64,000 nucleotides of DNA from Doryteuthis pealeii (lineage: Eukaryota > Mollusca > Cephalopoda > Myopsida > Loliginidae), in assembly GCA_023376005.1 (NCBI GenBank), contig CM042145.1:60502643-60566642 (forward strand), written 5' to 3'. Shown piece after piece: positions 1-9,129 of the stretch; the stretch's first letter is position 1, and the number at the start of each line of letters is the position of its first letter. A program made the translations under genes and the position numbers. Below the pieces are notes generated by a model. The model was not told the origin of the DNA. It did not search any database and saw only the letters and a program-made list of their open reading frames with translations.

Positions 1-575
1 CCCTTTAGTTATTTACATCACATTCTCCATGATTTTATTTATAATTTAAACTTCAATTATTAATAAAATTGTTTTACATAATTAAGACTGTTGACCATAT
101 CTACATACAAATAACATGCAATTGTATTTATATATACAACAAAATAGCGGTTTACAGTGTGAAAGGAAAGGCTAATTTGCATATTGATCTTAAAAATTTT
201 TGATTTTAATAAATATATGCTTAGTATTATTGAATTCTAATTTTTTGGTTTTATCTTATTGAATATGAGCAAAAATCTCGTGGATAAATATTAAAAGAAA
301 TCCATTAACAAGAAGAAATAACTGTAATTTTATTCTTTACTTCCTATTTTAACTAAAGAGTTAAATTAGGAAAATTTACCACTGAAAGACGGGAGTAATA
401 GAAAATGATGGAAGATTTGGTTTCAAAGTTGTTCTATTTTTCAATCATACCCCCTCTGTTCCAAATCTTTTTATTTGCATTCTTATTCAGTTTCATTAGC
501 CTTTCTAATTTAATATGATATTTCATTATATTAAAACTTAAATACTTGCACCCGGTGGGTGCATATATTTGCTAG
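1..575 (+). mobile_element. Helitron-1 non-autonomous copy, 5' end outside window
   Basis: Aligns by eye with the complete copies at 8011-8666 and 33504-34129, starting about 70 bases inside them. The 3' end carries the Helitron signature: a 17-base hairpin TGCACCCGGTGGGTGCA at 547-563, an 8-base spacer, then CTAG at 572-575 followed by T. Helitrons are rolling-circle DNA transposons that start TC, end CTRR after a hairpin, and insert between A and T. No Rep/helicase coding sequence is present, so this copy would depend on a helper element elsewhere. Confidence 0.85.
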
Positions 576-1342
576 TACATGTAATAACATAACAACCTGA
601 AATATATCCCAAAAAGTAAACTGTACATAATATTCCACGAACAAAATATTAGACGAGTTAGAAGAACTGGTGAGAAAAAGCCTTTCTAGTTTTAAATGGT
701 TTTCATGCCGAGTTACAATGAAATACCTTGACGAAGCTGGAGACAAATTGTCTCTTTTCTGATCTACAAACGGAAATACTACACGAGACTGGAAAAATAG
801 GTTTTATCCATACCAAGAATGGGGACAGAAGAGAAAGTTTTAAGGGCTTAAATATCATGTGATAAGTGGACAAGTGATGTGGAAAGCTACACCCAAAATC
901 ATAGGCAATTATTATTATTATTATTATTATTATCTCCTTACAGTGTTAATTAATTTGTGAAAGTATTAACATATTTCTTATTCCCCTATTATAATGAAAT
1001 CACGCAAGGCATCCACCTAGTTACCCATAAGTTACCTTGCGTGGTTTAATTATTAGCCATTATTAGGGAGTCCAAGTCTCATTGCGTGCACCATACATGC
1101 GATCTTGTGCCACAACGAAGCAAAACTTTGCAAATATCTATGAGTAACTAGGATATCAGACTTAGATCGATTAATGTTTCAGACATTTTAAAAGACAAAT
1201 AATGCTGTTAGTTTCGTCTCATTCCTCAATTGATTCCTGACTAAAAATAGTATTGGACATTTTGTCATAGGAATTCTCTATTATATAAAATATTTAACAA
1301 AAGCAATCTTACCCGATTGCAATGAGATGTTTATTGTCCTTC
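576..1342. other. intergenic, no gene seen
   Basis: AT-rich sequence between two Helitron copies. It holds a (TTA)n tract at about 907-932. I recognise no coding, RNA or repeat family in the rest. Confidence 0.5.
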
Positions 1343-1703
1343 TCTACATAGAGTATTTATATGAGGATACTGGTGTTCCTAAAAAAATACGACCGTTATC
1401 ATCTTTCAGCATCCTCTGATTAAAGAAAGAGACCAAGATGAAATGCAAAAATGTAAATCCTGATTATCTGGTGTTGAGATGAATTCTTATTTCTTATGAG
1501 TGTCATCACCCCAGCTAAATAATGGACCATTCCATTTCTATTATAGATAAAGAAAGGAGGAAAGGTGACATGCTACACAGAAATATATTACAAGAAATAA
1601 AGAGATTATTATACTTGAAGCATTCGCAATAGCATTTAAATAAACATATCAAATGTTGTAATAATTAAATTATCATACTGTGGTATATCCTCTAGTCCTG
1701 CTA
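1343..1703 (+). mobile_element. Helitron-2 non-autonomous copy, diverged
   Basis: Starts TCTACATAGAG (diverged from the family start TCTATATATTAATAC), then shows the family blocks 'GTTCCT', 'ACGACCGTTATCATC' and 'AAGATGAAATGCAAAAATGT'. It ends with a decayed hairpin CTGTGG-TATAT-CCTCTAG and CTAG at 1700-1703 followed by T. Short internally compared with the ~450-base copies, so probably deleted. No coding capacity. Confidence 0.75.
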
Positions 1704-2160
1704 GTAATGTTAGATACATGCCGGCCTAGTAGGAATTCCTTATGATTTCATACGGCTTTGAGAGGTTCTCACTGGAATATTTTTTTACTATAATAATTTG
1801 ATATTCGATCGGCTACGCTTTGAATTATTGTCATTCTTATTTTTTGAATTTTACATATTACAAAAAAATTAAAGAATTATTTTGAATTTAAATACTTTAT
1901 TAATTTTATTTTTGTATGTTTTTTTTTTAATTTGAAATATCAATTTAAAAAATCGCTTCCTTTTATATCTTAATAAAAAAAGCATTGTTAATTATTGAAT
2001 TAAAGTTTCTTACTATATCGTTATATATGATGCTATTTCCTTTACCCTGACGAAAACAAAAAAAAATCCCTCCCACCACCACCACCACACCAGGCCAGAT
2101 TAACAGAAGGTATTTTTTGCATCATTAAGTATGTGTAAAACCACACACATATTAAACAGA
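1704..2160. other. intergenic, no gene seen
   Basis: AT-rich sequence with poly-A/T runs. Nothing recognisable apart from a pyrimidine/purine-biased CCACC run near 2070-2092. Confidence 0.5.
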
Positions 2161-2163
2161 ACC

Positions 2164-2188
2164 ATATATATATATATATATATATATA
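2164..2188. repeat. (TA)n microsatellite
   Basis: Uninterrupted TA dinucleotides. It forms the left edge of the inverted-repeat unit at 2220-2471. Confidence 0.95.
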
Positions 2189-2219
2189 ATGGAAAGAGGA
2201 TTGGAATGAATCCGACAGA

Positions 2220-2465
2220 ATGTGGTGGAGATATGAGGAACACAAGAACAAAACTCAGACAAAAGTGTGTGGAATATATTTCGCTAGAGCGTTGAGCTCG
2301 GCATCATCAGTCGTTTTATCCACATCCTATCAACCTCCCCCCGCCACACTTCCCCTTCTATAAATCGCTTGTATGATAACCTGATAATTCATTAAAACGA
2401 CTCTAGCGAAATATATCCTACACACTTTTGTCCGAGTTTTGTTCTTGTGTTCCTCACATCTCCAC

Positions 2466-2471
<6 letters not shown>
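2220..2471. repeat. foldback element with ~70-bp arms
   Basis: Left arm 2220-2289 and right arm 2401-2471 are reverse complements with about four mismatches (for example ATATGAGGAACACAAG pairs with its complement near 2445-2460). The ~110-base loop contains a decayed CTGATGA-like motif on the minus strand near 2300. The unit lies between a (TA)n tract and a (CA)n(TA)n tract. No coding sequence; possibly a PLE-terminal or MITE-type unit. Confidence 0.75.

Positions 2472-2525
<54 letters not shown>
2466..2525. repeat. (CA)n(TA)n compound microsatellite
   Basis: A short CA run followed by about 24 TA units. It creates spurious IYIY open frames in both directions. Confidence 0.95.
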
Positions 2526-2530
<5 letters not shown>

Positions 2531-3120
2531 AGAGAAAGCAACAGTACGAGGAGGCAAAAGGGTGTAAATGCAGTACTTGATAACAAGGAACTGTTTATGC
2601 AAAATTCTAACATAAATTTTGTTGACCAGCTAGGATCAAATAGTCTTGCTAGGGAGCAAGAGCAAAGAAAATGACCTTGAAAACTACAATCAGCTAATAC
2701 AATATTATCAGCAGTAGCAGTACTGAAAAATAATGGTGATAATAAATGACATCATAGTAGTATTAGTAGAAGCAAAATGTTGATTTTATTGATATAAGAG
2801 AACTTGAGATGTTGGTTGGTGAGTGGTTGGTATCGGGGAAATCAGTGAAGAGTCTGAAAGGAAAAATGATATCACCCTTTGGTAAATCTGGTGCACTTTG
2901 CTGCTCGGTTCTATGAAGAAATTGGAAATCGAATTCTGCTCTAAATTTAAATTTTCACACATCTGTAAGTAATTGTAATGCTTAGTGATGCCTTATAAGG
3001 AACTTCTTCTGTCACATGGAGGATATGGGATATCCTGCAGTCACATCCCACCACATTTGCTTCCCTTAAACAACAACGGAATAATTCAATAGAATGTTCT
3101 TCCAAGGCCGTGAGGTACAA
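2526..3120. other. intergenic, no gene seen
   Basis: Mixed-composition sequence. The short frame running in from the TA tract is a chance reading. No repeat family recognised. Confidence 0.45.
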
Positions 3121-3124
3121 AAAC

Positions 3125-3255
3125 ATTTGTATAGTAATTTCCTAAGCGTAGCTTAGATACGGCACGAGTCGTAAAAGTATGAGACACCCAGTGAGAATCG
3201 AACTCATTATCAATGGTCTGCTAATCTAGCCTGCTAACCATTACACCACATAAGG
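3125..3255 (-). mobile_element. SINE-C copy (tRNA-derived)
   Basis: Read on the minus strand it opens GGGGCACCTTATGTGG with an A-box-like TGGTGTAATGGTTAGCA and a B-box-like GAGTTCGATTCTC about 45 bases later. These are the spacing and motifs of a tRNA-type internal RNA polymerase III promoter. It is followed by a tail ending near 'TAAGCTACGCTTA'. The same layout occurs twice in tandem at 52395-52632. It is too divergent in the acceptor and anticodon arms to be a working tRNA gene. Confidence 0.7.
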
Positions 3256-3364
3256 TGCCCCAAAATATTTGTATACGAAGTACATGGTTTTCTTTAAAGA
3301 TAATTCATCATAGTTGTATATTTGGATGTTGTATTATACATAGATACTAACGTACACATAGATA

Positions 3365-3365
<1 letters not shown>

Positions 3366-3432
<67 letters not shown>
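3366..3432. repeat. (CA)n(TA)n compound microsatellite
   Basis: A CA run (about 3366-3392) followed by TA units, ending where the MITE terminal repeat begins. Confidence 0.95.
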
Positions 3433-3435
<3 letters not shown>

Positions 3436-3638
3436 GGTGTCTCAGAAATCATGTATTATCCAGGTTTTGAAAAACAACACCTTTAGTTATTTCAAAAACA
3501 TATTCATTGATAGTGATTGATGCAATTAATTTTCTATCTCTTAATTTGAGCATTTATTATAATTATTCTCAATAACAGTGATTTGAAATCAACAAAGGTG
3601 TATTTTTGAAAACCAGGACGGTGTGTAACTTCTGGGAC

Positions 3639-3645
<7 letters not shown>
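3431..3645. mobile_element. MITE with mariner/Tc1-like terminal inverted repeats
   Basis: The left end reads TACAGGGTGTCTCAGAAAT and the right end (minus strand) TATAGGGTGTCCCAGAAGT. Inverted similarity continues about 45 bases inward (the 'GGTTTTGAAAAACAACACCTT' type block against its complement near 3595-3620). TA lies on both sides, as expected for the TA target of Tc1/mariner elements. The ~215-base internal region is AT-rich and non-coding. The element sits inside a (TA)n tract. Confidence 0.8.

Positions 3646-3677
<32 letters not shown>
3643..3677. repeat. (TA)n microsatellite
   Basis: TA run on the right flank of the MITE, apparently the other half of the tract it entered. Confidence 0.95.
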
Positions 3678-3679
<2 letters not shown>

Positions 3680-3729
3680 GAGAAACAGTATTAGAAAAGT
3701 GAATGAGTTTTTTTTTTACACCTGCCTGT

Positions 3730-4320
3730 GCTAGTGGTTCACTGGAATCTTGAGTGTCAGTAAGTCTCTTCAGGACTCTTCTGCGTATACTAGCCGATAC
3801 TAGCAATGATGTAGTTGACCTAGATTATTTTCCAGACCATTGGGGACCATTGCACCCTCTCCACCTTGATGTTCCAAAATGTTCTTAGTTCTCAGCCCAG
3901 GTCAAAATATTTGTCTATCTTTTCACTTTCTTTTTCTTTCACTCGGATATCTGCCGGAACCGCCAAGTCCACGAGATTACATGTTTTCTTCTTGTTAATT
4001 AACACTAGGTCTGGTCTTCTGGTCGGGAGTAGGTGATCCGTCTGTATCTCAAATCACAGAGAATTTTATGCGTTTCATTCTCCAGGACAGTCTCAGCTTG
4101 TGCATATATCATTTAGTTGCATGGTGAAAATCTAATTTCTTACACAATTCCCAGGGGATCGCCCTTTTCACCTAGTCGTGCCTAGTTTTCTACTCTTTGT
4201 TGTATTCGCTTATTATATGATTAACTGTTTCGTCATTTTCTCCACACCTTATACACTTGCTATTCTGTTGCGTCTTATCTATTTTTGCTTTTATATAATT
4301 TGTTCTTATTAGATTTATTA
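3730..4320 (-). pseudogene. LINE reverse-transcriptase C-terminal remnant
   Basis: On the minus strand, frames broken by stops read pieces such as SKCIRCGENDETVNHII (a zinc-knuckle-like C-x2-C with H), 'WELCKK', and further on VDLAVPADIRVKEKESEKI. These match the conserved tail after the polymerase domain of invertebrate non-LTR retrotransposons as I know it. Stops and frameshifts show it is dead. The clade cannot be decided from this tail alone. Confidence 0.7.
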
Positions 4321-4377
4321 TTATCATTAATATTATTATTTTATAATTGAGACATATTCTGATATTTCTCTGGTTTT

Positions 4378-4490
4378 TTCAAGTGTATTAGCGCAAAATG
4401 AAATACAAACAGCTTTTCTAGGATTTGAACCCGGCACATCAAGCCCTTTTCCTTCGTCGATAACCGTTTAACTAACAGCTAGAGAAAAAG
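4378..4490 (-). mobile_element. SINE-A fragment, diverged
   Basis: On the minus strand a B-box-like GGGTTCAAATCCTAG is followed by 'TTTGTATTTCATTTTGCGCTAATACACTT', shared with other SINE-A bodies in content though split here by divergence. The A-box side ('TTAGTTAAACGGTTATCG') is weak. Confidence 0.5.
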
Positions 4491-4494
4491 AAAT

Positions 4495-5490
4495 AGTTTC
4501 TTCCATCAAGCTTTTTTTCTTTTGTGTGTGTTTCGTACATTCTATCGCATTAGTTCGTTCTCTCCAACAAATCAATTATTTGAAATTACTTAACGTTATC
4601 TTTATTCATTTCTTATTTTCCTTCTTCATTCGCCAACTTGCATGTCTGATTTTTCCATATTTTTCCATATCCGTTACGTTTGCTTGTAATGTTGCGATCA
4701 AGAAAACAATCAATCACGTGATTAACTCGCAATGGGCGATAGTTCTCTGATTTGCCGCCAAAAAGTAAAACAACGAAGAACAAATAAAAAAAAAAGATCC
4801 TAAACATCGTTTGCTTAATGTTGTTGATGTATTGCATTGTGTCTCTGGCAATAACATTCCTAACGTAAATTTTAACTTTAAAACGTGTCTTTTGTTTTCT
4901 GGCTTTTATTTATTTATTTTTGTTTTGTTTTGTGGTGGGGGAGGGTTCTGTTTGTGTCTTAATCTTTAGAGCACGAAACGTCAAACAAGATACACAAAAT
5001 ATTGATATTTTTCTGAAATTTGTTTGTTATTTATAAGTGTCCATTTGTTATCTGTATCCTACAGGACATAAATATTTGTCTTTGCTTTATTCCCTTGGGA
5101 AAATCTAATGTTTGGGAATTGTTATTCTTATCAGTAATTACATTCTTCATTACTTGGCTCTAAAAAAGAAAAGAAAAAAAAAAAGAAGCAAACTGTAAAA
5201 AAATAAGGCAAGGAATCTTGGTCAATATCCGGGATATTTGCTAGGTAATATATGGAGCATGCACGTATTCAATTAGGATCTCAAATATTGATTTCAAATG
5301 AAAGCAATCCTCGGCCTCACTGGAATATTGGCACAACAAATCTTTCAAGATCTATTTTGACTCCATTCGCTATTTTGCCTGACTAAGCGCGAGTTGTTTG
5401 GATTAAACATTCGAATTTGATATTTTTATTTTCATTTTATTTTATCTTTTAAATAATTTTCAGTCGGTGTCTGCCTAGCCACCCCCCCCC
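4495..5490. other. intergenic, no gene seen
   Basis: AT-rich with poly-A and poly-T runs. Short opposing frames at 4526-4837 overlap each other and have no recognisable domain; I treat them as chance. Confidence 0.5.
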
Positions 5491-5492
5491 CG

Positions 5493-5493
<1 letters not shown>

Positions 5494-5532
<39 letters not shown>
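5494..5532. repeat. (TA)n microsatellite
   Basis: TA run after a C-run. It is the left boundary of the foldback at 5572-5752. Confidence 0.95.
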
Positions 5533-5534
<2 letters not shown>

Positions 5535-5571
5535 AGGGGGGTACAGTATGAGAAAGTTGTAGACTATAGTA

Positions 5572-5751
5572 GGGCAAAATTAGGCCATCAGTTTTATGGT
5601 AGGTGTGGATAGAATTTTTGATTAAATCCCCTAGCCTACTATATAAATAATGACCACTCTACCCCATACCTTCCTGTCTTCTCTCCCCTCCCAACTCAAA
5701 GAATCAAAAATTCTATCCACACCTACCATAAAACTGATGGCCTAATTTTGC

Positions 5752-5752
<1 letters not shown>
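5572..5752. repeat. perfect foldback: two ~51-bp inverted arms between TA tracts
   Basis: The arm at 5572-5622 (starting GGGCAAAATTAGGCCATCAG) is the reverse complement of 5702-5752 (ending GATGGCCTAATTTTGCCC) with no mismatch I can see. The spacer is about 80 bases. TA tracts flank the unit on both sides after short linkers. Arm identity suggests recent formation or gene conversion. There is no coding sequence. Confidence 0.85.

Positions 5753-5754
<2 letters not shown>

Positions 5755-5818
<64 letters not shown>
5755..5818. repeat. (TA)n microsatellite
   Basis: About 30 TA units separating two different foldback units. Confidence 0.97.
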
Positions 5819-5820
<2 letters not shown>

Positions 5821-5860
5821 CATGTTGTATTTTAGGTGGTCTCCGTATGCTTCTCTCGGT

Positions 5861-6567
5861 ATATATATATTTAAAAATGTTTTTTTAAATTGGGCGTTAT
5901 TATGAAGCATTAAAAATGTATAAATGAATGAACTCGATATTATGGAGTATTGGATTCACTTATTTTTTAATTATTTTTTGTCATAAATTTTCAGGTTCGT
6001 TAGATACCCTTTGTCAAATGTTATTACTGTTTAACGGTTTCTTTGTTTCTGTTGTTATCGACAGTGGCAGCGTCTGTGAAATATTTGTAATAACGGAGAA
6101 TTCCGATATCTGCGTTTAATCCCTTCACGTGCGTTTGTAATTTTAGAATCCATTTAGTTTCGCATTGTTTTCTAGATTGCGTTGTTGGAAATGCAACCTT
6201 ACACACCTCAAATGCATCTTATTAGAACACGCATTTCCAACAACGCAATCTAGAAAACAATGAGAAACTAAATGGATTCTAAAATTACAAACGCACATGA
6301 AGGGATTAAACGCAGATATCGGAATTCTCCATTATTACAAATATTTCACAGACGCTGCCACTGTCGATAACAACAGAAACAAAGAAACCGTTAAACAGTA
6401 ATAACATTTGACAAAGGGTATCTAACGAACCTGAAAATTTATGACAAAAAATAATTAAAAAATAAGTGAATCCAATATTCCATAATATCGAGTTCATTCA
6501 TTTATACATTTTTAATGCTTCATAATAACGCCCAATTAAAAAAAACATTTTTTTTAAATATATATAT
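5861..6567. mobile_element. head-to-head inverted pair of Penelope-like element 3' ends
   Basis: Arm 5861-6194 is the reverse complement of 6231-6567 with only a few differences; the loop is 36 bases. The loop and right arm match, base for base over long stretches, the sequence downstream of the GIY-YIG-like fragment at 56456-56690 (for example 'CATTTCCAACAACGCAATCT' and 'AACTAAATGGATTCTAAAAT'). So each arm is the 3' end of that element, reading outward from the loop. Inverted terminal arrangements are known for Penelope-like retroelements. Both outer edges pass into short (TA)n. The ~60-residue frames in the arms are element relics, not host genes. Confidence 0.8.
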
Positions 6568-6584
6568 ATGAGAGAGAGAGAGAG

Positions 6585-6785
6585 AGTCGGTTGAGTGTCA
6601 GGCTCAGAAACACAAGGTTATGGGTTCAATACCGGCCCTCGCCAACTCGGTGTATGGATATTTGCGGTAAAGTGAGGAGCTGATGGTAGGTGTGGCGCTC
6701 AACTTTAGATACAAAAATAGCACTAGTGAAAAAGGGATAGACTCTCTAGCTGTTCGTCTGATACCAACAATCTTCGATTTTACTT
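6585..6785 (+). mobile_element. SINE-B copy
   Basis: The tRNA-like head is decayed ('GGTTGAGTGTCAGGCTCAG') but a B-box-like GGGTTCAATACC is clear near 6624-6635. The SINE-B body follows: 'CTCGCCAACTCGGTGTATGG', then 'GGTAAAGTGAGGAGCTGATG', 'GGTGTGGCGCTC', and 'GGGATAGACTCTCTAGCTGT'. Confidence 0.65.
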
Positions 6786-6875
6786 ATTTACTTATATAAT
6801 GGCCTCGTCCAGGTTTTGATCTCCGTTGGCCATGCCCATTTCTTACCACAAAACCATTACATCACGGACACACAC
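6785..6875 (-). mobile_element. SINE-A head fragment
   Basis: Minus strand shows 'GTCCGTGATGTAATGGTTTTGTGG' in pieces, followed by 'GATCAAAACCTGGACGA'. It resembles the A- and B-box region of SINE-A but is diverged and has no tail. Confidence 0.4.
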
Positions 6876-6944
6876 ACGTTAAATTTATATATATCAAATG
6901 GAGGCAGCATATTTCATATATATATATTTATATTTACGTGTGTG

Positions 6945-7125
6945 CGTCCGTGGTGTAATGATTGTTGTGGTAGGAAATTAACAGTTCAAATCCTAGACAA
7001 GCATTTGTACTCTGGAAAAGGTAAGACGCCAACTATGGCTCTTGGTATGGAACTCTGAATTCAAACCTGTTAAACACCACTTCAAATTGACTTTGACTCA
7101 CATACTGCTCATACAGAGGGGTTGG

Positions 7126-7130
<5 letters not shown>
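6945..7130 (+). mobile_element. SINE-A copy, rearranged
   Basis: A-box-like GTGGTGTAATGATTG, B-box-like CAGTTCAAATCCTAG, and the family tail 'GAATTCAAACCTGTTAAAC' ending in GAGGGGTTGG just before a (TA)n tract. The middle is shortened. Confidence 0.55.

Positions 7131-7178
<48 letters not shown>
7129..7178. repeat. (TA)n microsatellite
   Basis: A TA run directly after the SINE-A tail; several SINE-A copies end in such a run. Confidence 0.95.
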
Positions 7179-7182
<4 letters not shown>

Positions 7183-7266
7183 CCTTGATAGATTATATAT
7201 ACTGTGGGAAAATTAATATTCTAGTGCAATGAATGCTATTTTAAATGAACAGGTAATATAGCTTGA

Positions 7267-7369
7267 CTAGCAGGACCTAAAGATATACCGCAGTAGGATG
7301 ATTATTACAACGTTTGATATGTCTCTTAAGAGCTATTGCCAAATAGTTCAATATGTAAAAGTATAATCT

Positions 7370-7441
<72 letters not shown>

Positions 7442-7760
7442 ATTTTTTCCAAATTTTCGATTGAAATAGATTAGCGTTATCGCTTCCTATATATTTCCGA
7501 TTTCTTTCTTATATTGCTCTGTGTAGCATGTCATTTTTCCTCACTTGCGTTCTTTACAATAAAAAATGGCATGGTTTATTATTTAGCTAAGGTGACGTCA
7601 CGCATAAGAGAAAAAATGGGCGGATAAGCAACACGAGATAATCAGGATTTACTTTTTTGCATTTTATCTTGGACGATTTGGACGGTCTCACTTTTAACCA
7701 GATGGTGTTTCGAGTTGATAACGGTCGTACAGTTAAGGAACACGAGTATTAATATATAGA
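7267..7760 (-). mobile_element. Helitron-2 non-autonomous copy, complete ends
   Basis: Read on the minus strand it starts at 7760 with TCTATATATTAATACTCGTG (preceded by A) and ends CTAG at 7267 (followed by T), with a decayed subterminal hairpin at about 7276-7292. It contains the pyrimidine tract (CT)n at 7370-7440 and conserved blocks 'ACGACCGTTATCA..' and 'GACCGTCCAAATCGTC'. About 494 bases, non-coding. Confidence 0.85.
7370..7440. repeat. (CT)n microsatellite inside Helitron-2
   Basis: Pure CT run at the position where all Helitron-2 copies have a short pyrimidine stretch. Confidence 0.95.
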
Positions 7761-8010
7761 TTACACTAAATGATCACAAATACGAATAGATACAGGTCCG
7801 AAAATAGAAGTGTATCAATATTACGCAGACCCCATATTTATAAACTATATATTTCAGTTTTGGGTGCAAACTCTGTTCTGTACTCTCACGTGCCTTCGAC
7901 AAGGTACACTGAAACGAGAGCTACGAAGCCGTATGATGGGTGAAGATCTAAACTATTCTCAGAATATCTGATAATACTCCTAATAGGAGTATTATCAGAT
8001 ACTTGTAAAG

Positions 8011-8666
8011 TCTTATTATAATGGAGATTGTGTGTTTTTCTGTCTGTAACTGAAACTATATTCCTACTCGAGTCACAATTCTCTTAGTTATTGACATCAC
8101 ATTCTCCATGATTTTATTTTTATCTAAATCTCAATTATTAATAAAATTGTCTTACATTATTAATACTGTTAACTATGTCTACGCACTGATAACATGCAAT
8201 TATATTTATATATACAACAAAATAGCGGTTTACAGTGTGAACGGGAAGGCTAATTTGCATATTGATATTAAAAAATCGAATTTAATAAATATGTGCTTAG
8301 TATTATTGATTTCAAACTGTTTGGTCTTATTTTAATGAATATAAGCAAAAATCTCTTCAATGAATCTTAAATGAAATCCATTAACAAGATAAAATAACTG
8401 TCATTTTATTCTTTACTTCTTCTTATAACTAAATACATAAATTAGAAAAAATAACAATGAAAGACGAGAGTGATGGAAGAGTAAGTTTCAGTTGTTCCGT
8501 TTTTTTATTATACTCCCTCTGTTTCAAATCTTTTATTATACTCCCTCTGTTTCAAATCTTTTTTATCTGTATTCTTATTAGTTTCATTAGCCTTTCTAAT
8601 TTAATGCAATATTTTATTACATTAAAACTTAAATACTTGCACCCGGAGGGTGCATATATTTGCTAG
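8011..8666 (+). mobile_element. Helitron-1 non-autonomous copy, complete
   Basis: Starts TCTTATTATAATGGAGATTG and ends with hairpin TGCACCCGGAGGGTGCA (8638-8654), an 8-base spacer and CTAG (8663-8666) followed by T. At 656 bases it is one of the two complete copies in the window. A short direct duplication ('CTTTTATTATACTCCCTCTG') lies at about 8510-8560. The frames at 8108-8335 and 8457-8666 are chance frames within it. Confidence 0.9.
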
Positions 8667-8699
8667 TTATAATAATAACTTTACAACTGAAATTTGACT

Positions 8700-8910
8700 T
8701 CAGTTTTCCTTCTCCTAGACCGGTTGTCTAACCAAGGTTAAAGAGCCCAGTCTGCCCTACTATTTGCCTATAGCTGGAGGGAGAGTAGGATTCATACCTT
8801 TCCCAGGGTATTAGCGCTAAGTGAAATGCAATTACCACGTCCAGGATTTGAACTCGGGGCGACGAGTCCATTTCCCATGGCTTTAACCATTACACCACGC
8901 GCTTGCTGCA
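8700..8910 (-). mobile_element. SINE-A copy, tail missing
   Basis: Minus strand: GCGCGTGGTGTAATGGTTAA, then 'GGAAATGGACTCGTCGCC', B-box GAGTTCAAATCCTGG, then the body with 'TTAGCGCTAATACCC' type sequence and 'CCAGCTATAGGCAAATAGTA'. The 3' tail common to full copies is absent. Confidence 0.78.
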
Positions 8911-8924
8911 ACATATATAAGGGT

Positions 8925-8995
8925 TGAGTTAATGCAGTTCTAAGTGACAATCATCTGTAGGTTGCAGGTTCAATCCTGGCCACGGGTGATAATAA
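8925..8995 (+). other. tRNA-like fragment, unclassified
   Basis: A B-box-like GCAGGTTCAATCCTGG sits about 40 bases after 'GTTGAGTTAATGCAGTTC', which only loosely resembles an A box. Possibly another SINE head. Confidence 0.35.
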
Positions 8996-9129
8996 TAATA
9001 TAGAATACTTAACATTTTTTAATAATTGTACCTGGTCATGGTTAACGGAATGAGAACTCTCTACTTCCGTCTATTGAATAAAGGGTTCGGTTTGGAGTTC
9101 ACACTTATGCCATGAAGAATGCAAAGTCG

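Noticed and set aside
2042..2674. Several frames with IYIYIY cores
   Set aside because: Generated by (TA)n tracts; flanking residues come from the foldback at 2220-2471.
6816..7058. 80-residue plus-strand frame
   Set aside because: It spans two opposing SINE-A pieces; no independent signal.
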